Assembly: GCA_027577415.1 (NCBI GenBank)
Contig: JANBQS010000265.1
Span: forward strand, 1-23,997
Origin: Coemansia sp. RSA 922
Lineage: Eukaryota; Kickxellomycota; Kickxellomycetes; Kickxellales; Kickxellaceae
Length of the DNA stretch: 23,997 bases
Direction of reading: 5' to 3'
The notes beneath the pieces were generated by a model, which saw only the letters and a program-made list of their open reading frames with translations, was not told the DNA's origin and made no database searches. The translations under genes were made by a program, and so were the position numbers. Every line of letters starts with the position of its first letter. The stretch's first letter is position 1. Of the stretch, positions 8,540 to 16,800 are shown one piece after another.

Positions 8540-9181
8540 ATGGTGTGCGCAATTTGCGGCGACTCATACTTTAAACCTGGACCAGCCCGTAAACGTCGCG
8601 CCAAAGTTGATGGACACCTGCCAGTAGCACTTTCATGTGGCCACACGTTCCACAAACGCTGTGCCAATATGCACTTTAACGAGTGTGATTACTGTCCAAC
8701 CTGCGACTATTATAACGATGGCTCGTACACTATCCTATATATGGATATAGACATGGACGACAGTGACGCTATCCGCGGACCACTTAGAAGCCATACGTCT
8801 AACGATATGGATGACTTGGCGCGGGATCTGATGGGTGTTAGTATTCAGGATAAGAGCGTCGAGTATACTATAATAGCCGATCTGCTTAGACAGAATGAGG
8901 AACTGAGATCTACGACCCATAGTGGACGAGAGTTGGCAGAGGCTAAGCGTCAGCTCAGTATTGAGAGAGAAAGGGCGGATAAGGCAGAGAGAGATTTAGA
9001 CGCGGTGTCTGAGAGTCATAGGATTCAGTTGGATAGGGCAGATTGGCTAGATATCCGCGTGGAGGAGCTGGAAAGACTGTCTGATAGGCATCGCGAGAAC
9101 ATTGCGGGTATGCAGCGGTCGTTGCAAAGCAAAAAGGAACTGATCTCAGAATACGAAGAGCGATATGGATATATTTGGTAA
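8540..9181 (+). CDS. RING-H2 protein with long coiled coil
   Basis: A 213-residue protein with a C3H2C3 RING at residues 3-55: Cys3, Cys6, Cys33, His35, His38, Cys41, Cys52, Cys55. A beta-like stretch follows (SYTILYMDID), then an acidic linker and an extended coiled coil at about 115-205 (ERERADKAERDLDAV, DIRVEELERLSDRH), ending in YGYIW. It probably acts as an E3 ubiquitin ligase that self-associates through the coil. The start at 8540 gives MVCAIC, matching MVCVIC of the gene at 7223. The longer frame beginning at 8423 runs through a T-rich leader and overlaps the previous stop, so it was rejected. It converges with the UPF0643 gene, leaving 25 bases between stop codons. It is a tandem paralog of the first RING gene, much diverged. 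Confidence 0.8.
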   Translation: MVCAICGDSYFKPGPARKRRAKVDGHLPVALSCGHTFHKRCANMHFNECDYCPTCDYYNDGSYTILYMDIDMDDSDAIRGPLRSHTSNDMDDLARDLMGVSIQDKSVEYTIIADLLRQNEELRSTTHSGRELAEAKRQLSIERERADKAERDLDAVSESHRIQLDRADWLDIRVEELERLSDRHRENIAGMQRSLQSKKELISEYEERYGYIW

Positions 9182-9206
9182 TTTGACAATGTCATAATAC
9201 AAAAGT

Positions 9207-9842
9207 CTAAGCTATCGTCCAAGGCGTTACTTCTAAGCGCTCCTCTTCAGGAAGCCATGTTATCCGGCAGCGGTCAATATTGTAGTGTACATAGGAGCCA
9301 GCAGACAATTGTACTGCTTCGCGGTGACGTGGAAGTAAATTGACTGACCTTGCGATATCGCGAGATGTCCATACGCAGGTGGCTAGGCAGTTGTTATCGT
9401 CGTCCAAGTCAGTATACCAGTATACTAGCAATGAGCCATTAGTCGTTGTAAAGGCCTCTTGGTAGGCCAGTCGATCGGCCTCGAACAAGTCGACATTATT
9501 GCAGTCTGTGCGGCGCTTGGACCGAAACACTACGGCGTACCAGGAGAGAGTGCCTGAGCGGGAGGGCAGTGCTTGGTAGTTGGGCCTTTGGGCTTGGAAT
9601 TCGGCTGATATTTCGTCCCAGTTGAAGCTCGTCGCATAGTCTGCCAGTCGAAAGTCTTTGCGGATTGGCGCTAGTAGCTTTAGTGCTTGTCGTAAGCTCT
9701 CATCTTCTAGTGTTTCGCTGTATACCTCTCGTACGTTATCGCTGGTTGTGTGTGATATTGGACATATGCCGACTGGAGCCTGCTGTTTGGCTGACAGAGC
9801 TGGGCACGCGACGTCAGTGTTTGCGACAAGTATTTCTGGCAT
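9207..9842 (-). CDS. UPF0643-family protein of unknown function
   Basis: A 211-residue protein starting MPEILVANTD. The conserved core lies at about 100-195: WYAVVFRSKRRTDCNN, DRLAYQEAF, LLVYWYTDLDDDNNCLATCVW, RHREAVQL and a final YVHYNIDRCRI. This matches the fungal UPF0643 family as I remember it (known from fission yeast and many filamentous fungi); no biochemical role is established to my knowledge. The upstream frame remains open to 10028 but crosses a pyrimidine-rich leader and a poly-Arg stretch absent from the family, so the start at 9842 is preferred. A TTTTAG just upstream of that ATG could also be a 3' splice site of a leader intron. The gene is divergent from Dsk2 across a promoter with several dyads. 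Confidence 0.75.
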   Translation of the reverse strand: MPEILVANTDVACPALSAKQQAPVGICPISHTTSDNVREVYSETLEDESLRQALKLLAPIRKDFRLADYATSFNWDEISAEFQAQRPNYQALPSRSGTLSWYAVVFRSKRRTDCNNVDLFEADRLAYQEAFTTTNGSLLVYWYTDLDDDNNCLATCVWTSRDIARSVNLLPRHREAVQLSAGSYVHYNIDRCRITWLPEEERLEVTPWTIA

Positions 9843-10321
9843 AAGGGCTAAAATAAGAAATAAAAGAAAATACAAGAGGGGAAGATGAAGGTGTTTAGAT
9901 TGAATAGTGCAGTCGGTGCTTCTTCTTCTTCTTCTCCAAGTGTGGCTTTTTATACCTTGCTCCTGCAGGTTCAGCTGCAGTTGGCGTTTAGAATAGTGCC
10001 CGTTGATGGCGACATAATTGATATACATGGCTAATCGGATAGAGTTAGTAAATAATATGTAAGAGTGATGATGATTTGCTTGCTAGGCGATGTCGCCATC
10101 ATTTGTGTTCCGTTAAGATCCATTGTCATCTCAAAGGTCAGATGACCTCACACTTGTGGATATATTCCCTTGATTAGCAACAATCTGATCTATTCCAAAT
10201 TAACTGTTACTGTCGCGGGGCTTATGTGTGGATAAGGGGATTCTTGCAAACATGAAAGGCGGATTCATTTTTCTCTTCATCTGTCTAGCATTAATCTATT
10301 GAATTTTTATATATAAAAAAG
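9843..10321. promoter_or_regulatory. Divergent promoter between UPF0643 and Dsk2 genes, rich in dyad symmetry
   Basis: TGATGGCGACAT (10004-10015) recurs as its exact reverse complement at 10090-10101. GTCATCT (10125-10131) is mirrored by AGATGAC (10140-10146), overlapping the palindrome AGGTCA-GA-TGACCT (10135-10148). An AAGGGG lies near 10235. A 16-bp AT palindrome, TTTTTATATATAAAAA (10304-10319), ends two bases before the Dsk2 ATG. These are direct observations; factor binding is inference. Confidence 0.5.
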
Positions 10322-11374
10322 ATGGTTACTATAAACATCAAATGCTCGAACGCAACAAAGCTTGAGGTGGAAGTAGACGATATGAAGACAACCTTGGTGT
10401 CGCGCTTTAAGGAATTGATAGCAGAGAAGCTTAGTGACACACCGGCCAGCAGTCAGCGTCTAATTTTTGCTGGTCGTATTCTCAAGGACGGCGATACTTT
10501 GGCGTCGTATAATATCGCTGAGGGGAATACTGTGCATATGGTCAAGAGTACATCAAAGACGCCAAGTGCACAGGCTGCTCGTGCCGCAGCTATTCCCGAC
10601 GATAGCGTAGCTGGCGAGCAGCAACAGGCTGAGCAGCCGCAGCAGCCTCGGCAGGCGTCAATGGATCTCGGAGGCTTGGGCGGGCTTGGAGGCTTGGGTG
10701 GGCTTGGCGGCATGGGAGATATGGCGGCGATGTTTGGCGGCGGCGGCGGCGGCGGAGGTATGGGAGGAGGAATGCCTCAGATGTCGCCAGAGATGATGGA
10801 GCAGATGTACTCCAACCCCATGGTACAGCAGATGATGGCTCAGCTGTCGTCGAACCCGGAGCTGCTGCGATCGATGATTGAGAGCAATCCGATGATCCAG
10901 CAGCAGCTCACCCCTCAGATGCGCGAGATGCTGGCTAACCCAGAGTTTCTTCGTATGGCGACCAATCCCGATATCCTGAGAGCCACTGCGCAGATGCAGG
11001 CTGCTATGCGGCGCATGCAAGGAGGAGCCGGAACTGGAGATGGAGGAGCCGGAGGAGCTGGCTTTGGATCTGGAGCTGGAGCTGGAGCTGGCGCTGCGGG
11101 CGGTCTTTATAATCCTTGGGCTCAGAGCGCCGGCACTAATGCCGCTTCTTCGCCGCCGTCTATGCCGGCATTCAACCCATTTGCTGGGATGATGGGTCAG
11201 CCGCCTGCAGCAGCCAGTGCTAATCAGGCGCCGCCCGAGGAGCGGTTCCAGCAGCAGCTCCAGCAGCTCAATGACATGGGCTTTTGGAATGCTGCGCAGA
11301 ATATCCGCGCCCTGTCGATTACTGGCGGCAATGTCGAAGCTGCCATTGAGTATCTACTGAGCAACCCCAATTGA
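10322..11374 (+). CDS. dsk2: Ubiquilin/Dsk2-type ubiquitin receptor
   Basis: A 350-residue shuttle protein that carries ubiquitylated clients to the proteasome. Domains in order: N-terminal ubiquitin-like domain at 1-76 (MVTINIKCSN...RLIFAGRILKDGDTL...NTVHMVK), a Gln/Pro linker, a Gly/Leu/Met repeat at 115-150 (GGLGGLGG and poly-Gly), an STI1-type region at about 158-233 (SNPMVQQMM, NPELLRSMI, NPEFLRMATNP), a Gly/Ala linker at 234-262, and a C-terminal UBA at about 306-350 with MGF at 319-321 and the ending AIEYLLSNPN. The start is fixed because the ubiquitin-like fold begins at Met1. Length matches yeast Dsk2 (about 370). The UBL binds the proteasome and the UBA binds ubiquitin in known family members. 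No break or missing element. Confidence 0.95.
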   Translation: MVTINIKCSNATKLEVEVDDMKTTLVSRFKELIAEKLSDTPASSQRLIFAGRILKDGDTLASYNIAEGNTVHMVKSTSKTPSAQAARAAAIPDDSVAGEQQQAEQPQQPRQASMDLGGLGGLGGLGGLGGMGDMAAMFGGGGGGGGMGGGMPQMSPEMMEQMYSNPMVQQMMAQLSSNPELLRSMIESNPMIQQQLTPQMREMLANPEFLRMATNPDILRATAQMQAAMRRMQGGAGTGDGGAGGAGFGSGAGAGAGAAGGLYNPWAQSAGTNAASSPPSMPAFNPFAGMMGQPPAAASANQAPPEERFQQQLQQLNDMGFWNAAQNIRALSITGGNVEAAIEYLLSNPN

Positions 11375-11544
11375 AATCTATTGCTTTTTTTGATTTTACT
11401 ATTTATTTTTTTTATCCTTTCCTTGTTGAATCGATCACATGCATGTCAGCTTATATTAACCACATGGATGGGATTTAACCCAGCGACACTTTTTTCTTTT
11501 CCTTACTTTGTATTATAATTTAGTTATTTTTTTTTTTGTTGTAA

Positions 11545-12462
11545 ATGCATTCAATTCGACTGTTTGTTCTACTGCTATTTGTCTTCAGAGTCTCTTCTGC
11601 GCCGCTGGGTTTCACAGAGCAAGTCTACGAAGACCAACAGCGTGTCATTCCCAGTGTGTCGATAGAGGAGCTTGAGTACTGGGGGCGATACGCAGGCGCG
11701 GCATATGACAATTTCGAAGACTGGGAGACATGCGCTAGCTGCCAAATAACAAAAGACCTGGGCCTAACTAGGCTCAACACTACATGGTCAACGGCTCTGC
11801 CTGCATTTAGTCGCGGTTTTATTGGCATTAACCACAAGCGGCGTCAAATAATAGTATCGTTCCGCGGCACAACTCATGTAATGGACGTATTGGCTGATGC
11901 ACATGTGGAGCAGGCGCAGTGGCCGCCGGTTAAAAACGAGTCGTATGTGCATTTGGGGTTTCTGATGGCATACATGTCGGCTCGTCAGACTGTCCAGACC
12001 GCGGTCCAGGCGCTGGTTTTGGATATGCCGGGGTATTCGCTGACCTTTGTGGGGCATTCGTTGGGCGCTGCACAAGCCGTCCTGGCCCTGGTCGATTACT
12101 GCCAGCAGGCAGAATGTAATAATGTGGGGCTGGTGACGTTTGGCGCGCCGCGGATAGGCAATCGAGTGTTTGCCCAGTATGTTAATTTGCTGCTAAGAGA
12201 GAATATGCTTTGGCGGGTTGTTCATGACTCTGATATCGTGCCGCATCTGCCACAGTCTTTGCTGCTGTTTCCCAGTCAGTACGTGCATAGCGATCGCGAG
12301 ATTTGGGTCAAAGACAATGATAAGAAAGGTATCACTGTTTGTGAGCCGTCGTCGGAAGACCATGCTGAAGAAGACGCGCTGTGCTCGGCTAGCAAGCACA
12401 CGTGGCAGTGGCGTATAAGAGATCACATGGTGTACCCAGGTATCAGATTAGTTTTTATATAG
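11545..12462 (+). CDS. Secreted class 3 lipase
   Basis: A 305-residue alpha/beta hydrolase with a signal peptide (MHSIRLFVLLLFVFRVSSA). The nucleophile elbow GHSLG lies at 170-174 with Ser172. SFRGTT at 105-110 is the usual oxyanion-side strand of class 3 lipases. Asp230 in DSDIVPHLP and His294 in DHMVYPG complete the triad. Cysteines at 63 and 66 near the N-terminus and at 186, 191, 266 and 280 could form disulfides, consistent with an extracellular enzyme. It probably hydrolyses triacylglycerol or related esters in the environment; feruloyl esterases share this fold, so the substrate is uncertain. Length is typical. The gene follows a T-rich leader and converges on the SDR gene with only 14 bases between stops. 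Confidence 0.92.
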   Translation: MHSIRLFVLLLFVFRVSSAPLGFTEQVYEDQQRVIPSVSIEELEYWGRYAGAAYDNFEDWETCASCQITKDLGLTRLNTTWSTALPAFSRGFIGINHKRRQIIVSFRGTTHVMDVLADAHVEQAQWPPVKNESYVHLGFLMAYMSARQTVQTAVQALVLDMPGYSLTFVGHSLGAAQAVLALVDYCQQAECNNVGLVTFGAPRIGNRVFAQYVNLLLRENMLWRVVHDSDIVPHLPQSLLLFPSQYVHSDREIWVKDNDKKGITVCEPSSEDHAEEDALCSASKHTWQWRIRDHMVYPGIRLVFI

Positions 12463-12476
12463 TGTTATTTTTTAAT

Positions 12477-13619
12477 CTAAATGGGAATGGCGGGCCAAAG
12501 TCCAACAGCCTGAAACTCTTCGACCATCTCGCGCAATGCGGCAGGCGACAGACGCGGGTACTGGTACTCGAACTTTAATCCAGAAGTATTAGCAATACGC
12601 GATCCATCGACACCTCTCGGCTGAGAATCAAGACGGCAATAAGGATGTTCCTGATCGAGGTAAGGCGAGAGAGGAGAATTAGACACGCCATTGGCAGCTA
12701 GCAGGTCCATCCAGGGGCCTAACAGCGACTGGTTAACTTCTTCAGCTAGTTCGGCAGTTTTCAGTCGCTTGACGATAAAGTTTACTGCGACGTTTTGGAA
12801 ATTAGGCTCCACCCCAAACAGGCCACCGACTGCCTGAGCCAGCCTCGCATTGGTCGTGTCGCCTGAATCAGCTAGGTTAAAAACAACAGTGGCGGACTTG
12901 TTGTAATGCCAGCGAGCACTGGCCAGAGCTGCGGCTGCTACGTCTGACACGTGGACGGTGCTGATACGTAGGTCCTTGTCCCATAGAACTGGCATACGGT
13001 TATCGCCTTCCTGCTTGCTGAGCTGTGCCATTATAAGCATCGGCACGGCGTTCTGTCTGTCGCCAGGCCCGTAGCACAGCGCTGGTCTCAGAATAACCAC
13101 GGGCACTCCAGCCTGACGAGCGCTGGCTTCGGCATCAACATGACATTTGGCCATAACCGTAGTCTGCACTCCATCTACAACCGAGTCCTCAGCGCACTGC
13201 GAGTTGCTGGTGGCGGCGAATATCAAAGCCGTCGACAATTGGACCAACACTCCTACCGAATGCTGACTGGCAAGTGCCGCAATATTGGCTGACAGCTGTC
13301 TTACGTCCTGGTCGTATACTTGATCAGACTGGCCAAATTTATGCTCAGCGGCAAAGTTGAAAACAAAGTCCCATGGTTTGCCATCGTCTCTTTGAAACGC
13401 TTGCTCTAGAAACCCGCGGCACCGCAAATTGCCCATACGATAGTCTATCGTCGAGTAGAGCGCTAGAACGTCGGCCGGAAAGGAGGCTAGCTGGGGTAGA
13501 ATTTTGTCTACTCCGCGTATCTCCCAAGTGTCTGTTGACTGCTGACGCTCGCGACATAAAAGCTGTGTCAGCGCTCGGCCGTAAAAATTGGCACTGCCAA
13601 ATACCAAGCACGTAGGCAT
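12477..13619 (-). CDS. Atypical extended SDR (NAD(P)-binding epimerase/dehydratase-like)
   Basis: A 380-residue Rossmann protein starting MPTCLVFGSANFYGR. The nucleotide-binding loop is degenerate: Gly8 and Gly14 are kept but the central Gly is Asn11. FNFAAEH (88-94) matches the usual NNAG/NLAA position, and RPALCYGPGDR (178-188) matches the extended-SDR substrate region. The catalytic Tyr of the Y-x3-K motif appears absent: Lys158 in VMAKCHVDAE is preceded four residues back by Thr154. This suggests an atypical or regulatory member; its reaction cannot be assigned. The frame is open to 13862, but that extension is hydrophobic low-complexity text from a pyrimidine-rich leader, so 13619 was chosen. 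It converges with the lipase gene. Confidence 0.75.
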   Translation of the reverse strand: MPTCLVFGSANFYGRALTQLLCRERQQSTDTWEIRGVDKILPQLASFPADVLALYSTIDYRMGNLRCRGFLEQAFQRDDGKPWDFVFNFAAEHKFGQSDQVYDQDVRQLSANIAALASQHSVGVLVQLSTALIFAATSNSQCAEDSVVDGVQTTVMAKCHVDAEASARQAGVPVVILRPALCYGPGDRQNAVPMLIMAQLSKQEGDNRMPVLWDKDLRISTVHVSDVAAAALASARWHYNKSATVVFNLADSGDTTNARLAQAVGGLFGVEPNFQNVAVNFIVKRLKTAELAEEVNQSLLGPWMDLLAANGVSNSPLSPYLDQEHPYCRLDSQPRGVDGSRIANTSGLKFEYQYPRLSPAALREMVEEFQAVGLWPAIPI

Positions 13620-14898
13620 TTTTCCAATAAAAAAAAAGAGGGCGAAATCTAGATGAGAAAAGTGAATTAGATAAGAAAAAAGGTGTAAACAAAGTAGAAA
13701 ATAAAAGAGTAACTTTTGCTTTGTAGACAGATCGTCCTCTTTCTCTGGCGGAGCTCCAACTATATTGGTAATTATTGCTGCCTTATTTGTTGCGCCACTT
13801 GTGACAACATTTGAGCCGAGTCGAGTCGAAACTGCACTTGAAAGCTGTTGTGGCTTGTGCAAGTGTTAGCCACTATAATGCATGCATGAGCGCATATGCA
13901 TGCAGCAGAGTATTTGATATACTTGCTGCGCCATCCAGCAGGAAGCGAGCCCTAATTACCGGCAGATTAAGCAGTCCAGAGCTACTTAATTTTAACCCAG
14001 TCTAGACCAAATAGTAGGCCAGACTCTATCTTTCACAGAGTAAATAAAATAAATGGGGGGGGTGGGTGGGCTCGTTTACTACTGTCAAGTGCACTTTTTT
14101 TTTTTTAGCCCTCAATCTAGTTCACTTTCAATTGTACTAAATAGTTAATTGTTTAAAATTATCTTGTGCCTAGTCGCTCTCCCTCTCACCCTCCCCACCC
14201 AACAAATAAAAATAACATTGACTGTGAGTGTGGGCGCCTCATCTAAAAACCCAGACCTCTCTCTCTACCCCCACCCACCCCATTCGGAATTCTAATAGAC
14301 AATGGATCCAGATTGTTTGTCATTGTCGACCCACTTAGTAGACTGGGGAGGGAAAGAAAAAAAGGCAGACGATGTCGGAAAACGCCGTAACAAAACTATT
14401 TTAGTATGCTCTAGAACTAATGGCCCAGGGCTGCAATATTCAATATAACGCCATAGATTAAACAACAATGTACCAGAGACAATTCCTTTTTTTTTTGGGA
14501 CTACTGTATATGGCATTTAGACGGGCTCCCTTCTTTGAATATAAATATAGATGACCCAGCCGCTTCACCTTTTCCAAAACGACATGTTCACTATCTCCCT
14601 TTTGTAGCTGTTCTCTCACTCTCTCTCTAGCTCAAACAAGCCTTCCCTTACGCGCTCTCTTTTTCTTCCCACTCACCCTGTGTTGTTGTTGTTATTTTTT
14701 TGTTTACAAGTCTTTATATTGTGAACTATTAATACCTGCAGCCGCGAATCGCCTCGTATTCCCTCAGCCACACCCCAAATCTTTATATTTCCTAGAGACT
14801 TAAATATCGCTGGACGGTACTCTTCTTTTTGCGTCTCAGGATATCCCAACTACAACTCTTTATTTTTTTGACGACCAATCCCTATCCCTTTTTAAAAA
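13620..14898. promoter_or_regulatory. Long divergent upstream region with G-quadruplex-type tracts
   Basis: This stretch separates the SDR and wall-protein starts. It contains a 9-bp inverted repeat TGCATGCAT (13879-13887) / ATGCATGCA (13896-13904). A G8-T-G3-T-G3 tract (14055-14070) fits a four-run quadruplex, and a near-mirror C5-A-C3-A-C4 tract lies at 14268-14281. CT-rich runs occupy about 14170-14265 and 14600-14680, then (GTT) repeats near 14680-14695. No conserved ORF or RNA gene is visible. Its length suits a strongly regulated wall-protein gene, which is inference. Confidence 0.5.
14055..14070 (+). other. Potential G-quadruplex motif
   Basis: Sequence GGGGGGGGTGGGTGGG supplies four runs of three guanines with 1-2 base loops, a canonical quadruplex pattern. 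The reverse-oriented tract at 14268-14281 shares GGGGTGGGTGGG on the opposite strand. Confidence 0.55.
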
Positions 14899-16596
14899 AT
14901 GAACACCAAGATCCAGATCGCCACTTTTGCCCTCGCCGCTCTGGCCGCTGCTTCTTATCAGGAAGTTGCTCCTGGCGGTGACTACGATAACAACGCCCCT
15001 GCTCCCGCCGACTATGCTCAGCAGCCCAACTACGATTACTATGCTCAGCCCGAGGACAGCCATTACGGCCGCGCTACTGAGGAAGTCAACACCTCGCCAG
15101 GCGTGTCATCGGCTCCTGGCTCATCGGCCCCAGGCGAGTCGTCTGCTCCGGGCTCATCCGCACCTGGATCCTCGGCACCTGGCTCTTCTGCACCGGGATC
15201 TTCGGCTCCGGGTTCGTCGACCCCAGGATACACTACTCCTGCCTCTTCCGCGCCTGGGTCGTCGGCTCCTGGCTCCACTCCTGTTTCATCGGCGCCTGGT
15301 TCATCTCCCGGTGGTAACACCCCCACCGCCACTCGCCCCCCACCAGGCAGCAGCGGTCATCCTACCGAGGATTGCGAGACTAACCCTGGTACTCCCGGCA
15401 CGCCCGTCGCTCCTGTCAACCCTGGTACTCCTGTAGCCCCAGTCAACCCTGGTACTCCAGTCGCCCCCGTTAATCCTGGCACCCCAGTCACTCCAGTTAA
15501 CCCCGGTACTCCTGTAGCTCCAGTTAACCCCGGCACTCCTGTTGCACCTGTCAACCCAGGTACTCCTGTTGCGCCTGTTAACCCTGGAACGCCCGTGGCT
15601 CCAGTCAACCCAGGAACACCAGTCGCTCCGGTCAACCCCGGTACTCCCGTTAACCCTGCTGATTGCGAGACTCCCGAGGCGTCGCGTGAGACTCCTGGAC
15701 CCACTCCCGGCCCCGGACCCAACCCAGGACCCGGACCTAACCCGGGCCCAGGACCCGGACCTAACCCGGGCCCAGGACCCGGACCTGGACCCGCTCCTTC
15801 TACAATCACGGTCACTGTTCCCACGACTGTCACGCAGACTACCACGTACATGCAAACCGTGCCGAGCATCATCTACCAGACAGTTCCCAGCGTCGTTATT
15901 CAGTATTCCACCCTCTACGCGACGCAGACGGTGCCAACTGTTATCTACTCGACCGAGTTCCAGTACCAGACTGTGACCAAGCCCGTGTACGTGCCGTACG
16001 TGCAGTACCAGACGGTCACTGCTCCCGCCCCTGCGCCGGTGACGGAGTACCGCACAATTACCGAGCCCGCACCGGCTCCCATCACCATCACGCAGCCGGC
16101 TCCTGCGCCTACCACGCACACGGTCGTTGAGACTGAGACGTGCACGGAGACCTCTACTGTGACTGTTACCGCGCCCACCCCAGCGCCAGTCACTGAGACT
16201 AGCACTGTGACGGCCCCGACGCCTGCTCCCAGCACCGTCTACACCACGGTTACCGTCACCCAGCCGGCTGTTACCGTTACCCAGCCGCCGGTCGTCCCTT
16301 CGTCGCAGGTTCCGTCGTCGCAAGTCCCTACTCCCTCTTATTCTAGCACCTCCGGTGGCGTGATCCCATCGTCTGAGATGCCTCCTTCGCATGTGTACAC
16401 TGCCGTGCCTCCTGCGCCCAGCACGCAGGTCCCACCACCTCCATCTTACACTAGCGTCCCGCCCGCTACGTTCTCCACTACTCCTCCTCCCGCCTACACC
16501 AGCGTTACTCCTGGCGGCGGATCGGAGAAGCCCGACACCACCTGCACGGATGAGACTGCTGCCTTTTACGGAGCTACCATGCCTGCCTACTACTAA
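14899..16596 (+). CDS. Large repetitive Pro/Ser/Thr-rich secreted cell-wall protein
   Basis: A 565-residue extracellular protein with signal peptide [18 protein letters not shown]. Order of segments: Tyr/Asp/Pro-rich (about 20-58); SSAPG-type repeats (70-135); a 9-residue repeat PGTPVAPVN in nine copies (about 167-246), bounded by DCET at 158-161 and 255-258; Gly-Pro-Asn repeats (264-300); a Thr/Val/Tyr region (302-460) with YQTV and TVTAP-type units; and a Pro/Ser/Tyr tail ending MPAYY. There are four cysteines outside the signal. No GPI-type hydrophobic end is present, so it is secreted or held covalently or non-covalently in the wall. Dense Ser/Thr implies O-mannosylation. Function is inferred from composition; I know no named homolog. 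Long frames on the opposite strand are codon-bias shadows. Confidence 0.85.
   Translation: MNTKIQIATFALAALAAASYQEVAPGGDYDNNAPAPADYAQQPNYDYYAQPEDSHYGRATEEVNTSPGVSSAPGSSAPGESSAPGSSAPGSSAPGSSAPGSSAPGSSTPGYTTPASSAPGSSAPGSTPVSSAPGSSPGGNTPTATRPPPGSSGHPTEDCETNPGTPGTPVAPVNPGTPVAPVNPGTPVAPVNPGTPVTPVNPGTPVAPVNPGTPVAPVNPGTPVAPVNPGTPVAPVNPGTPVAPVNPGTPVNPADCETPEASRETPGPTPGPGPNPGPGPNPGPGPGPNPGPGPGPGPAPSTITVTVPTTVTQTTTYMQTVPSIIYQTVPSVVIQYSTLYATQTVPTVIYSTEFQYQTVTKPVYVPYVQYQTVTAPAPAPVTEYRTITEPAPAPITITQPAPAPTTHTVVETETCTETSTVTVTAPTPAPVTETSTVTAPTPAPSTVYTTVTVTQPAVTVTQPPVVPSSQVPSSQVPTPSYSSTSGGVIPSSEMPPSHVYTAVPPAPSTQVPPPPSYTSVPPATFSTTPPPAYTSVTPGGGSEKPDTTCTDETAAFYGATMPAYY
15382..15654 (+). repeat. 27-bp minisatellite encoding PGTPVAPVN units
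   Basis: Nine full 27-bp units plus partial ends lie in frame in the wall-protein gene. The peptide is nearly invariant (one Ala-to-Thr change), while third codon positions vary widely between units (for example CCT/CCC/CCA and GTA/GTC/GTT). This indicates an old array held by selection on the protein rather than a fresh expansion. Confidence 0.85.
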
Positions 16597-16704
16597 GAGT
16601 AAGCCTGGCTCTCTTTCCTTTTTATAAATAACTCTTTCCCTTTATCTAACTATCTATAGCTAAACAAGAGTGCAGCGCATTCTTTCTTAAATAAACAACC
16701 ATTC

Positions 16705-16800
16705 AATTTTATTACTATTATTTTTAAAACTAACATCCCTTGAATTTTATTACTGATATTTTTCTTAAATAGGCATTTCTTCAACTTTTTATTACTGTTA
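16705..16800 (-). repeat. Three tandem ~40-bp copies with AATAAA-type signals
   Basis: AATTTTATTACT-like units begin at 16705, 16743 and 16783 (38 and 40 bases apart); the last abuts the stop codon of the dehydrogenase gene. On the minus strand each reads AGTAATAAAA, giving repeated AATAAA-type poly(A) signals for that gene. Divergence between copies is moderate. Confidence 0.6.

Noticed and set aside
13620..13862. N-terminal extension of the SDR with a hydrophobic helix
   Set aside because: Hydrophobic residues come from a T-rich leader, and the Rossmann fold begins right at the ATG at 13619.
15357..15872. Antisense collagen-like frame opposite the PGTPVAPVN array
   Set aside because: It is the reverse reading of the same repeat; there is no signal peptide or independent start context.
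15301..16392. Long antisense frame (363 codons) opposite the wall protein
   Set aside because: Low-complexity Arg/Gly/Ser text produced by the repeat and codon bias of the real gene; the plus strand has a signal peptide and coherent repeats.
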